DNA from: Ceratobasidium sp. AG-K
Lineage: Eukaryota > Basidiomycota > Agaricomycetes > Cantharellales > Ceratobasidiaceae
Direction of reading: 5' to 3'
DNA: 64,000 nucleotides
Assembly (NCBI GenBank): GCA_037039685.1
Contig: JAWNGF010000003.1
Location: 1,798,001-1,862,000 of the forward strand
This document shows, in pieces, positions 14,145 through 27,241 of the stretch. The position numbers were made by a program, and so were the translations under genes. How positions within the stretch are numbered: the stretch's first letter is position 1; every line of letters starts with the position of its first letter. The notes beneath the pieces are model-generated. The model did no database searches and was not told the origin of the DNA. It saw only the letters and a list, made by a program, of their open reading frames with translations.

Positions 14145-16706
14145 ATGGAACCTCCCGCCAGCCAAACAGATAGTTTGCTGAAAAGGCTTTCGGGGCCATC
14201 CTCCGGTAAAGCTGGGTATGATATATCTCGACACAATGTGTACACGATCTAACATCGAAGGCCCCCAGACTTGCAAAGGACCAAGCTGAAATCAATAAGA
14301 TAATCGCGGAAGTTTCAAAGGGGTCTAAGTTCTACGAGGTGGGGGCCTCTGATCATTGATACTACTGCATGCTTAAGATACTGTAGAACGAAAAGCGAAA
14401 AGATGCTGAGCTTACTGTTCGAATACAAAAAGCTACTTGTCCTACGGGATGACCTGATGAGAAATGCTCGAATCAGTAAGTTCAGGGATATGATATATGA
14501 CGATCCTCGCACCTTAATTTATAAACCTAGACGAAATCGAAGATGTGGTGGATAAACAGGTAAGACCAGCATATGTGTAGCCACATCATTTACAAGCCCT
14601 GTTACAGCTGGCATTGATCGAATCCCAGCGAGATTTTTCTCAGGTCATATGCCACGCGGATATGGACGCATTCTATGCTACTGTTGAAACATTGGACAAC
14701 CCATCACTTGTCGGGACAGCGTTTGGTGTAGGTCTCGGTGTGTTGTGCACAGCCAGTTATGAAGCGAGGAAGTTTGGTGTTAGGTCAGGAATGGCTAGTA
14801 CGTGAATGAATCCTTCAAATCGATCGGCGAACTTACCTTGTCTTAGCGTTTGTGGCTAAGGCACTATGCCCGCACCTCAATATTATCCCTCTACGTTTTC
14901 AACGTTATTCGGAAATGTCCGACCGAGTATTCCGTGTGTTGCGAAAATATGATCCGAATTTATTAGCCGCTGGCTGCGATGAGGGATATCTCAATCTGAC
15001 GACTGCATGCAATGAGGCCAACGAGCCCGTGGACGTCGTTGTACAGCGGATGCGTGACGAAGTTCACAAGGAAACTGGAATGACTGTCAGTTGTGGTGTT
15101 GCTCCCAACAAGGTAAGCGAGCGTTGTCTGGCTCCGGCTTTCACTGATCGTTATGCTAGGCGCTAGCGAAGGCATGTCTGAGAGTGTACGGTTGGTGCGG
15201 CGTTTTAACAAGTCCCTAGATATGTTCCGATCTCAATAAACCCAACGGGCAATACATCATGACATTTGATCGATCTACTGTAATGGACTTTACCAAGAGC
15301 CTTTCGATGAGAAAGGTGCGCCGATCATTTCTTTCCTTCTCTTTGTTCCAAAGAAGTTGACACGGGCCATGGCCCGTAGATGCCAGGCACGGGCCGAGTG
15401 ACCGAACGGATACTTGAAAGTCTGGAGGTTAGGGTAAGTGGCTCAGTCCAAAGTGTTCCCTATCTGATTTCTTAATTTACCCCCAAGACATGTGGTGATA
15501 TATACAAACATCGGGCCCAGCTTTATCTTCTTTCACAACAAAACAAACTCCACCTCCACTCGCTCTTATGTGCATATCTGGGTATACATGATAACACCGT
15601 TGCGCCCCATGCCCGAGAATCGCGTCGTAGTGTGGGGTCCGAACGCACGTTTCAGCCGCAACGTGACCCAAAGGTGTTGCTTGATACGTTGGATAAGATT
15701 GCGGCCGGACTTGCGGATGATTGTGAGCGGAGGTAAGGTGTTCGCATTCTAGAAGGTGCGGGGTATGCTTATGAGCCTGTTTTGTAGAGGATGGGCCGGG
15801 AAAACTCTAACTCTGAAATATAAGCTCGATACCTATCAATGTGAGTCGGTGACTTATCTGCGGAGAAACTAATCGAATCTGGCCGCCGACAGCGTTCTCT
15901 CGGGCCAAGGCGTTGCCAAAATGGATAATGACAAAGGAGGATATACTACCGGTGAGTCGGCCTGCAAGCCAACATAATCGTTGATGTTTACGTCTAGTAT
16001 TCAGCATGCTCAGGAACTTCTTCTGAAAGAGTTCCCTCTCTGCTTGAGATTGCTGGGTCTGCGGCTCACTACTTTGAAGGACCTTCATGAGGACGAAAAT
16101 ACAGGGCTGAAACGAGTGAGATTTACGTATCTGCCGAGTCTGCGCGTAATTGACTTTCCATAGTTTTGGGGGCAAGGGACAGGAACATCCAAAGCCGGGA
16201 ACATGAAGTCCATGGGCGAAGACTCAGACGGGGATGACGACATAGATCTCTGGGAAGTTGATGCTCATGGTGAACCGATTACGCTGACCGACCGACCGAC
16301 GACCAAGCCCACTAGCACTAGCTCCGTGGTGGCGCATACAGTCAAGGCTGAAAAGCTTCTGATACTAAAACAAAGCAAATTACCAGTCTCTCGAGGTTCA
16401 GTGCCTCTCGAGAAATCGAACAGTTCGAAGCGGAAGCGCAGTGCATCCATCGGTGCAGACCCAAGCACTAGCGACATCCGCTCAACTAAACCAAGACGAG
16501 AGTCATCATCGGGAGTGCCGAACAGAGTCGTTATTGACCTCGACGCAGTTTGTCCCAACTGTTGGCAAGAGTTTGGTTCTGACGAACAACATCCTGCGAG
16601 ATGTTCTCGAGCCGTTTGGAAACCCCATTCGAAAGGCAAGGCAGCTTCTTCAGCCGATAGTCCCAAGCAACCAAGGATTACTTCGCTTTTTAATCGGAAA
16701 CGCTAA
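14145..16706 (+). CDS. POLK: DNA polymerase kappa (Y-family translesion polymerase), one apparent frameshift
   Basis: A DinB-class lesion-bypass polymerase. Fourteen exons: 14145-14215, 14269-14338, 14387-14475, 14531-14559, 14608-14797, 14847-15112, 15160-15171, 15220-15315, 15380-15433, 15488-15732, 15788-15840, 15893-15951, 16005-16115, 16164-16706. Motifs: [14 protein letters not shown] (kappa N-clasp), [13 protein letters not shown] (metal-binding Asp), [24 protein letters not shown] (catalytic Asp-Glu), and [14 protein letters not shown] (helix-hairpin-helix). Near the end is a C-x2-C cluster (CPNCWQEF ... HPARC), a UBZ-like ubiquitin-binding finger. The last residues, QPRITSLF, resemble a PCNA-interaction box. 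Exon 7 is only 12 nt and is followed by a GC-AG intron (15172-15219). Exon 3 carries one extra A in the run 14427-14431, which breaks the frame; every other junction agrees with about 628 aa. Confidence 0.93.
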
Positions 16707-16800
16707 TAGACATATATGCATTAAGGACACAGCTGCTATGGGGCAATAATATGTATAATAACAGGAAACAATGTGAGATTATTAATTTATGCGGGATTAT

Positions 16801-19800
16801 TCAATGATAGCTATGGCACTGGGTTGGACGGGTCCGAATCGACGAGTCAACCTGGTGTTCAGAAGGTAAATGAAGTGGAATTATTGGCCGGGTATTTGGT
16901 GAATGATCCAAGTAGGAACTAGATTCTGCTTTGTGCAACGACGAGCGTGGTATAAACGCTGGCTCTGGTTTGATCTTCAGATTTGCTAATGAGGGATTGG
17001 CAACAACTGGAGGATTCGGGCGGATGAGCCTTGCAGTGGCAGCAAATCGCACTAGGTCATTGTCACGGACGAAAACGGCATGTTCATATTGTCTTTGAAT
17101 CTCTGCTCCCTGCATAACCAGCAAGTCGCCCTGCAGGGGGAACCATGATGAGTAGTTTCCAGCCGAGTCAAAGCCAGCGACTCTCACATGGGAAAGGGTG
17201 ATTTCCAGAACGCGCTCGTTCGACACATCCAAGGTTCGCGCCTCCGATGGCCTGAATGGGCCATTCTTGTACAAAAGGTTTTTCTTCCACCCCACGTGGT
17301 GCCTAAAAAGCATTTGTGCAGCACCCCCGAGGGTAAGCCCGGCTACTATTGGCCCAAGCCCGGGTTCATCATCGGAATGAAACTGAACGCATATCAGCAT
17401 TCAGCTCGAGGAAATATTGTGAAAGCGTACATTCATTTCTTGCCCCTCCTAACGTGCTTCCTCATCAGTAGAGTGGAATTGCTACAAAAGAATGGCGTAC
17501 CGCGTACGCGACTGAGAGTAGTTCGTTGAATGCGGTGCCCTTATCCTTTATCACGGGCTCGCACAAATATTGAATGTGGGACATAGCCCCCTGTACTGAT
17601 AAAGGGCATTCCTCGAATGGAGTGGATATGGCTTCAGCGATATACTAGGATGATTTGCCGTTAGATGGGCGAGCTTTTACACAATATTTGGTTTACCCTA
17701 CCTTGTATGGTGCTCCCGCTAAGACATCGGCAAAAACACGCATATAACAAAGAGTTTCAAGCGTAAGAGTGGCATTTGCGTACCATTATGTGTAAAATGT
17801 TGCGCGTATAGCTCGCCTTTAACTGTGACAGATGTCTAGTTAATGTAACGCCATCAAACACCACGATAGTCATACCTCCGTGCTACAGGCGAAGATGTCA
17901 GAACACCGAATCGCCACAACGGGCATGTAACCACTAACCGTTTTCATGGCATGCCTCTGGAACATGCCCGCTTCCTGTGCATCCTGCTGGAAGTGATCGA
18001 ACAGTCGGTCAGGCTCTGCCGTAGCGCTGGGATTATTCAAGATGTGGACGATACGACCACTTCACTAGATTCAATATCCGTGGGGGCACTATCCAATTAA
18101 ACTACTGACCTATTCTCTGGCAGTTGATAATAGATAATCAGTCTGCTTTCGCCATTTGGGTATCGAAATCTTCGAGACTTGGTTTCAAGGTCGTAAGGGT
18201 TAAAGTCCCCGTCACCCTGCGCTTCGCAGTGCAAGGGACTAATTAGACTTGAGCTGGGATAAATTTGAGGCTGTGATTGGTGGTTTTGTAACTATACCAC
18301 GTAACGCTCTCGTTATCTCGGTAGATCCAATAGGTTTTAAAAACTTACGCCACAAGTTAAACATTGCCAGTATTGCCAACTTTGTCTAAGGTGGAGTGGT
18401 TAGCCGACCGCATGTGTGGGCTAAGTATGGGTGTACCTGCACGACACCCGTCCGCATCTATGACAACAAGCTCCGGCCCAGAAATGACGATTGAAAATTG
18501 ATTCACCGTTCCTTCGTTTTTGCCAGTCTGGATGCTCGGGGATAATAGGATACGGAATTCCCCTAAGCTGCTCGGGCAGCGTCCTGAGGCTAAGAAATTC
18601 GGGATTAAATAGCAACTGGCTTTGAGGGACTTGCTGCCCATTTGAAGTCTTCCAGTGGAGCGTAAGTGCGATAGAAAGGCGGGTAGGTGCAACTTACCAG
18701 CCAGAAGAATGAGCAATCTGGATTAAGGCAAACCCGCCAGCACTGATAAACCTGTGGGCTCAATGTCCCGCAGAACTCGCATAAAACCTTAAATCTGGGA
18801 AACGATCTCAGCCCAAGAAGAACACGGTCTATCCATACGTACTCAGGAAATGAGTCTACCGAAATTTCGGAGACTCCTAGTCTTGCAGCCTCAACTGGCC
18901 TGAATATTACTTTAATACCCAAGGGGCATAGGTATAGCGTTAATGGCTAACCTGTTGAATTTCCTTCGTTCTTGCTTCGAGTGAGTTATCAACTTGGACG
19001 AATGCTCGGGCTTGGTCATGGGTATGCCTGGTGTCTGCGTCCACCACGGAGGCCCCTGGTCCTCCTCAATATACTGGAAAGCAAATTTCCAGCGGGTATG
19101 AATCGAGGTACTTCCTTGAAGCTCAATTTCTTCCCTTTCAGCTGCGCATGGCTTGGATTCATCGTCATACCCAGGTGCCAGTACGATACTTACCCCAAGC
19201 AGCAACAATGGCATAATGTCCGAGTACATAGTAGCCTGCGTCCCGGGCATACCCTTGCTTGAGGTTGAATTGACGTAGGTGTTCGTAGTCGGCCTCTGCG
19301 AGTATGACGATTGGTCGAAACATCCGGTACGCAGTAAGAAGCGCCTTGATTGATTTATCGGATTCCAATTGATCGTCGCCGAGCTGGTGCTTGGGTCCTA
19401 GACCATTCTTGCTGTCCCCATCTTCCAATACGTTCTTGCCGCCTCTGTACTAGAGTTTATGTTAGGTTCAACTGGGGGAGTGGTTGCTACTCACCCATGG
19501 GACACAATCAATCTTCCCTGGTGGCACCACGCATCTCTAGGAGACGGGAAGCGACCAAGCAGATATCCATACACAGTGTTGCCACGAGTATATACCCCGC
19601 CTTGCATGGATTTGAAGTATGCTGGTGGATGGTTATCAGCTCAGCAACATATCATCAATTTCGACGATTCATATCTCACGGAGTTCGCAAAGTTCCTGAC
19701 GCGACTGGGAGATGCATGAGTATATGCGCTACAATTGACTAAACTCCAGGCTGTGCACATACCTTGGCCCAGACCGGGATCCGTACGTACTCATCAAGCC

Positions 19801-21726
19801 AGGAATCCTGCCAACCAAACTGTGTATCGCCATCCGGCTCCGTATGTACACCGGTAGGGGGCGCAGGTGCATCACCCGGCAGAAGGTGCGTGCCAACAGG
19901 CGGAGTGGGCAACGATAGTTTGGCGGCCGATAGTTGCTCATCAATCGATAGAGGGATTGTGATGGTCGAATCCAATCGGGTCTCTACCGGAGATGCCTCC
20001 TTTTCGTCGGGCAGGGTAACTTTTTCAATTTTAACGTCTCCATCCAACCGTTCCCCCTGGTGTGATGGGCTATCTGTAAGAGAAAGCGGAGGCGTTGCTG
20101 CAAGGTGAGTGTCGATGTTAGACTCAACCACGGGGATAGTCTCTTCTCGAGGTTCTGTCTTGACCTCTTGAGCTAGGGAGTGTTCGGCTCTTGCGAACAA
20201 TGCTCTCATGGAGGTTGTCTCCGCTTTGGGTGCCACAGAATGGCCAGTTTCTGGCTGAAGGTTGATCTCCAATTCCAAGGTTCGAGTAGCGTCGCTCCAT
20301 CCACCAGATCGGTTTGTTGGAGTAGACTCCTCAACGCGTTTGGTCAGTTCCCTATTCTTTTTCTTGGACTTGTGGGGCTGCGTATCGAAGCGTAAGCCAG
20401 ATTGTACAACCATAAAGTATAATTACCTTAGAAGTTACCTTAGGCGCAGATTTATTCTCTTTCAGGCCTCTTACAGTCGGCTCATCCACTGCGCTGATCT
20501 TCGGCGCTGGCAATTCGCCTGCAGTGTCCAACCGAGCCCTTTACGTACCGAAATAAGTAAGAGCCCAGAGTGTCGGACAAGATAACACAAGCCTACCTTT
20601 CGGGTTGCCTTATGCCAATAAAGTTCATAGACTCTTCTGGCCTCGAAGTTGAAGGTGCAGATCGACATGACGGCGACCGCCCGTCGTCTAGTGATACTGG
20701 GGTTTCTGGCGAACGACCAGCTCGTTTCCGATTTTTGTTACCCATAGACCTCCTCGATTTCTTATTTTTCTTAGCCTTGCGGCCCGACGCGCCCGCTATC
20801 TGGGGGGGTTGCACCTGACGTTCATCGGGTGCTTCAAGTTTAACGGCGTACTCAGGTGGCTGAGAGAACTGGGTTCGTTTTTCGGTCAACGAGGATGTCT
20901 TGAGCACTAGAGAACCAATCTCGTTAATGAGTACCAAAACGTTCCGAATTTTCTTCACTTACCTGGCTCTGAGATTTTGACTGGTATAGCCAGGCAGAAG
21001 TGACCGGGTTCAATTTGCCCAAGTCCAAGGGCATCACGCGCCTCATTGAGGAGCTTCGCAGCACGTTCTGGATCACCCTTTAACAGCTCCCTCTGCGCCT
21101 CGTAAAACCCACGGTAACGCCACTCCTCCGAGAAATCTGGATTGCCTTTGAAGCCATCGACTCTTGCTACTGCCTCATCGGGGGTGCCTTGATACGCAAT
21201 TTCGAACCAGGTTTGCAGCATCTTACTCTACGCACGCGGTTATACCACCGTCGGATGTATGAGAAGTTGTAGCACGTACTGCTTTGGCGTCATCCTCTCC
21301 CTGCTCTTCGCTCATAGCCTTCCTAAGTCGAGGGACCATGATATTGTGATGGCTCTTCATTGGCTTAACCACAATTTTCCACAACACTGGTTTGAGCTGG
21401 AAGAGCAACGAGAGGCTTGACTCGGTCCATGCCAACCGCACCTCCCCGTTCGAACCGGAAGTCTTGTTCTAATGAAAAGATAATAAAGATAATAATCCGA
21501 GTAAATCCAACTTACCGCTTGTTCAGCCATCCAGCCAGCGCGACTGTGGAGTTGGTCGTGGCCGCCGAAAACCAGTAGCCACGGGTCATATTTATTTGGA
21601 CAGTCAGGGGTGATGACATACCTGTTCAATATTTGAGCGCTAGTCCAAACTTAGTACAGTACTATACGCATCATTGACAAGACACAATGAGAGGGTGTGT
21701 GCTGTTACAGTAAAGTGACGTGCCAT
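16801..21726 (-). CDS. Large AlkB-like 2-oxoglutarate/Fe(II) dioxygenase with cysteine-rich modules
   Basis: A predicted nucleic-acid demethylase-type dioxygenase, about 1241 aa from 22 phase-consistent exons. The C-terminal AlkB fold is encoded near 16960-17382: FHSDDEPGLGP supplies the H-x-D iron ligands, QYEHAV the distal His, and RFAATARLIRP the 2-oxoglutarate-binding R-x5-R. Upstream are two cysteine clusters, probably zinc-binding: CEFCG ... CWRVCLNPDC (18698-18899) and CHRCGRVSC ... CLTCG (18349-18648). Before these lie a Ser/Thr/Pro/Glu-rich linker, a Lys/Arg-rich stretch (KKNKKSRRSMGNKNRKR, likely NLS), and an unrecognised N-terminal domain (WLLVFGGHDQLHSRAGWM). It includes a 7-nt microexon (17876-17882), a 17-nt exon (17702-17718) and an 18-nt exon (17431-17448). 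The first exon (21686-21726) is the least certain; the substrate is unknown. Confidence 0.85.
17876..17882 (-). other. 7-nt microexon of the AlkB-like gene
   Basis: Sequence CACGGAG on the minus strand, flanked by a tgtag acceptor and a gtatga donor. It joins a phase-0 donor (17938) to a phase-1 acceptor (17823). Including it gives the residues MKTHGVKGELYAQHFTHN, continuous with the AlkB domain. Skipping it shifts the frame. Confidence 0.8.
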
Positions 21727-22071
21727 GGTCGATCACCTATGAATGATCTACAGTCTCAGAAAGGCTATAATCGAAGAAACCTGACAATGTTATGTAATAA
21801 TACTTGTAAATGTGCATTTACTGCTAGTTTAATGGGATGAATGGTTGAAAGGCTCGATTCGTGTCGCGTCGTACGCATGGATGATGGCCAACGTCGATAC
21901 CCTCCTGCTGTAGCACTAGTGGTTTGGACGTTGTGCTGATTAGCCAGGATCGACCTAAACCCGTTCCGCATTCGCCCGAGCCGTATTCCAACGTTGGTTT
22001 CATGGTAGGAGCGTCGCGTCTAACGCGATGAATCTTTTATTGGACAAAGTACAGGACTAGACTCTAAGCCT
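21727..22071. other. Intergenic, AlkB-like promoter / ATP16 3' flank
   Basis: 345 bp upstream of the AlkB-like gene and downstream of the ATP synthase delta gene. Only short chance frames are present; no motif or repeat was recognised. Confidence 0.5.
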
Positions 22072-22750
22072 CTACTTGGTAAGGGCTTGTTGAATTGCCT
22101 CGTAGACGTCAGCTTCAATACGTGCCTCTGCCTTTTCGGTTTCCGACGCGTTACCACCTAGAACTCGGTTAGCCTCCTGGAGACCCGTACGAGCAGCCTA
22201 TGTATATTCTGTGAATACATCATATCACTTGTGAATAATGGATACTTGCCTCGAGAGAGAGATCCTCGAGAGGAGCACCCTCGATTGCGTTGATGGTAAG
22301 GCTATTGTTGGGGTGGACAGTTGCGAATCCGCTGCTCACTATACCCCATAGGGTAAGTAAATGCACATGATCGTTTCGAGAGGAACCATACCGAACCACT
22401 TCTTGGAGCCGCTTCCTGTCTCGATGACCTCTACGACACCCGGGCGCAGGGGCTCGATAGTTGGAACGTGGTTGGCAAGAATACCCATATCTCCAGACTC
22501 GGCAGCGATGTTAACCTGAACCACATTCGAAGACGTGAAGATGGACTAATCATAATACACTAGTCGTAAGCACCCGAACCAGAGCCAAATCGTCAATCAG
22601 TACCTGGTGAGGAAGGACGAGGGAGAGCTTGAGGGTATCGCTGGCCGCATCTGCATAGCCGCGGCGCTGGATGTATGCGGTCTGCCGTGTTACATTCCGT
22701 GCAGAGGCAGCACGGAGCGAGCTGGCGGCGGTGCGGAGAAAGGCGGCCAT
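22072..22750 (-). CDS. ATP16: Mitochondrial F1-ATP synthase subunit delta
   Basis: A central-stalk subunit of the mitochondrial F1Fo ATP synthase. Exons: complement(22072-22197, 22250-22338, 22392-22545, 22604-22750), 171 aa, normal length. The first ~34 residues are Ala/Arg/Ser-rich with no acidic residues, ending RRGYA, a typical mitochondrial presequence. The beta-sandwich domain carries ESGDMGILANHVPTIEPLRP, the family signature, and the C-terminal helical hairpin follows (EANRVLGG ... EAIQQALTK). The third intron, 22198-22249, begins with GC (GAG|gcaagt), a GC-AG intron. The gene is divergent from RAD23 with only 119 bp between start codons, so the two probably share a promoter. Confidence 0.97.
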
Positions 22751-22869
22751 TTGTGCAGCAGAGAAAAGGAGTGGGAAAGGCTCAAATTGCTCACGTGATA
22801 CAGATGACGTCCACGGATTATGGCGCTTGCAGATTCATCCAAGGACGCGTACATCTCCACTCCACCATC
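22751..22869. promoter_or_regulatory. Short bidirectional promoter ATP16/RAD23 with TCACGTGA
   Basis: Only 119 bp separate the divergent start codons, so 5' leaders and core promoters of both genes must lie here. The palindrome TCACGTGA at 22791-22798 is 40 bp from the ATP16 ATG and 71 bp from the RAD23 ATG. No TATA box was seen. Confidence 0.6.
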
Positions 22870-24403
22870 ATGAAGATCACCTTCAAGACACTGCAGGTAA
22901 GATGTTATGACACCGGGACCCAAAACCAACTCAGCTGAAACCCTATTTAGCAAAAAGTGTTTCAACTCGACGCTGAACCGAACGAGACGATTCTGCAGTT
23001 GAAACAGAAAGTCCAGGAGAGCCAAACGCATCCTGTCGCCACCCAGAAACTCATCTACTCTGGTAATACTTTTATACCTATGTCCTACCATCTCTTACCT
23101 ACGAATACACAGGCAAGATCCTGAGCGATGACAAGACTGTCGAGTCGTTGGGCATCAAGGAGAAGGATTTCTTGGTGCTCATGGTCTCCAAAGTACGTCA
23201 ATCGAACCATTGGCCGTACCGCCACTGATCCATCAATCACTCAGCCCAAGCCAGCCCCAGCCCAGCTCCAGAGGCCTCAACCAGCGCGGCTCCAGCGCCT
23301 GCTGAAGCGGCGCCTGTGCCCTCCGCCCCGGCTCCGGCTCCAGCACCAGCCTCAGCGCCTGCGCCCGCCGCTCCTGCGACGACTACACCTGCTGCTCCCT
23401 CCGGGACGTTACTATGACTCCTGCAGCGCAGCCGGCCGCCCCTGCAGCTTCAACGCCCGCACCACCACACAGGCACAACAGCCAGCGTTTGGCAGCGACG
23501 CCTCTTTTGTGACTGGTGGCGCTTTGAACGCATCAATCGAAGAGATGCTTCAGCATGGGTTTCCCGCGCGACCAGATTATGAAGGCTCTCAAAGCCAGCT
23601 TCAATAACCCCGACCGAGCTATTGAATATCTCCTCAACGTACGTTTCATTAACTCCGATGTTATCCCCGAACTTATGTTTCCATAGGGCATTCCCGAACA
23701 CTTGTTGGCCGAGTCTGCACCACCAGCTTCGTCGAGCTCTGCGCCAGCACCTGCTGCCCAGAATCCTGCTCCCAGCACACCCTCTGCGCGTGCACCCGCT
23801 GCCGCCACGGCACCAGCCACAGGTGGCGCCGCCGCTCCCCTGAATTTGTTTGCACAGGTTTGTCCATCCCTACCCAGTTTGGCTTGCTTGATTTAAACCA
23901 TGCTCCAGGCCGCCGCTCAAGCACAGGGAGGCAATCCTGCTTCGGGTGGCGAAGCTAGTGCTGGAGCCGGTGCAGCTGGCATCAACCCTGCTGCTCTGGA
24001 GAACTTGCAAAACAGCCCCGCATTCCAGAATACTGTTAGCGCACTTCGCGAGAACCCCGCGCTACTCCAGCCTTTGATCCAGCAGCTCGCTCAGAACAAC
24101 CCAGCAATGGCTCAGCAGTTGGCCCAGAATCCCGAGCTGCTATACCAGATTCTTGGCGGGATGGGCGGAGAACATGACGACGACGACGAAGGCGCTCAAG
24201 TTATAAACATTACTCAGCAGGAGGCAGAGGCTATCGGGAGGGTGAGTTAGTCTTGTTCTTTGTTGCTTGCATATCTAATTACGGGCTATCAGTTGGAGGC
24301 TCTTGGCTTCTCCCGCCAGCAAGCAATAGAAGCGTATTTTACTTGCGACAAGAATGAGGAAATGGCGGCAAACCTCCTGTTCGATAGCACCTTCAACGAT
24401 TAA
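22870..24403 (+). CDS. RAD23: RAD23 nucleotide-excision-repair / proteasome shuttle protein, with apparent frameshifts
   Basis: Delivers ubiquitinated proteins to the proteasome and stabilises the Rad4 damage-recognition factor. Exons: 22870-22896, 22951-23062, 23113-23192, 23245-23638, 23687-23857, 23909-24241, 24293-24403. The ubiquitin-like domain (residues 1-75) begins MKITFKTLQ and includes [17 protein letters not shown] first UBA is in exon 4 ([11 protein letters not shown], then [19 protein letters not shown]). The XPC-binding domain ([19 protein letters not shown]) and a second UBA at the C-terminus ([20 protein letters not shown]) are intact. Exon 4, an Ala/Pro-rich linker plus UBA1, is broken by four apparent single-base indels (near 23261, 23404, 23460 and 23549; net minus 2). 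The exon is 394 nt, and restoring the net loss makes it phase-consistent, which supports sequence error. Confidence 0.93.
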
Positions 24404-24493
24404 TTGCTTGGCTGGGTTTTCGCCCTTTTCTTAATTATGGCCCCCTGTATCAGCATTGACGCCTACATGCGAAATGAGAATATTTACTGTTGA

Positions 24494-24501
24494 TCACGTG
24501 A
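24494..24501. promoter_or_regulatory. TCACGTGA palindrome upstream of ESA1
   Basis: The third copy of the octamer in this window, 84 bp before the ESA1 start codon and within the 182-bp gap after RAD23. A regulatory role is inferred from position and recurrence. Confidence 0.5.
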
Positions 24502-24585
24502 TTCGCACAGCTTTCGTTCGTGGCAACAAGTAGAGGCCCAAGTCTTTGTTTTTTTTGTGGTTTTAGCAACTTCTTCCCACTAGCA

Positions 24586-26375
<1,790 letters not shown>

Positions 26376-26487
26376 CAACGGACCGTCTTGTTTTCGTCCA
26401 GTGTATTTGTTTGTTATCTATAACTCGTGTTTTGTGATACATCGCGTAAAGTACATTGTAATATGAACCTCCTGCCAAAACCTACAA

Positions 26488-27241
26488 CTATGAGTCAGAA
26501 GTACTTCTGTTTGTTCTCCGCCTCGCCATGCTACCCTGTGGTGCTCGCAAACTTCCATCCACGGGCGTCATGCCCAAGCCCGGTATTCTATTCAACCTGC
26601 TTCCCTCGCCACCCGGTCCTTCACTATCTGATCCTGCAGTTGATAGACTCGTGCTTGAAGACCTCACCCGACGAGAGGACAGCGAGATGCCCGGGGAACC
26701 TGCACGCGATATCGGTGGCGAGAATAGTCCCGAGAGTTCATAATTGGCCTCGCCCGGTGTCGTGAATCGTAGATCAGTGGCAAACGTAGGTGGTGAAGGC
26801 GGTAATTCAAGCTGAGGTGGAGCATGTCCCTGTTTCTCATCGTTTTCCTTGACAGTTGGCCGCGGCGGAGAAGTGATAGGGGCTTCAGTCGTTTTGTGTA
26901 TGTCCGTAGAATCGGTCTCGCGGTCTGCGTCGAGGTCCGCGCCTAGCGTCCGCGCAATAGCCCATGCTGTAATGTCCTATCATGTCGGTAGTCCCAGTGA
27001 GTCTATAAATAGTAAGCGACAATGATGTCGAGGACTTGCCGTGACCGTAAGTATGACAATTGGCGCCAATATAAGATATGCCATTGCGCGAAACCTTGAC
27101 ACCAACTTGATCAAAAGGCATAAAATAGCTGAAATTCTGGTACACTCACATGGAGGCGATGAGCACAACCCAAGAGTTGGGATCAGGCGTAACCAAGTCC
27201 GGAGCCCATGCTCTCAGCGGAAGTAGCTGTAATTTCGACAT
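26488..27241 (-). CDS. Hypothetical membrane protein with one clear TM segment
   Basis: Not recognised. Exons: complement(26488-26976, 27040-27094, 27150-27241), phases 2 and 0, 211 aa from the ATG at 27241. Residues ~22-50 form a long hydrophobic stretch running across two introns (SWVVLIASM, FRAMAYLILAPIVILTVT). The remaining ~150 residues are hydrophilic and disordered, rich in Pro/Ser/Thr/Asp, and end RRRTNRSTSDS. The second intron (26977-27039) has a GC donor (ACG|gcaagt) and an AG acceptor. The frame stays open upstream of the chosen ATG to about 27339 (including GLLKRRDRSVGVLWEPNSLP), so the true protein may be longer, with more exons in 27242-27890. Confidence in the 3' two exons is moderate; the start is weak. 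Confidence 0.5.
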
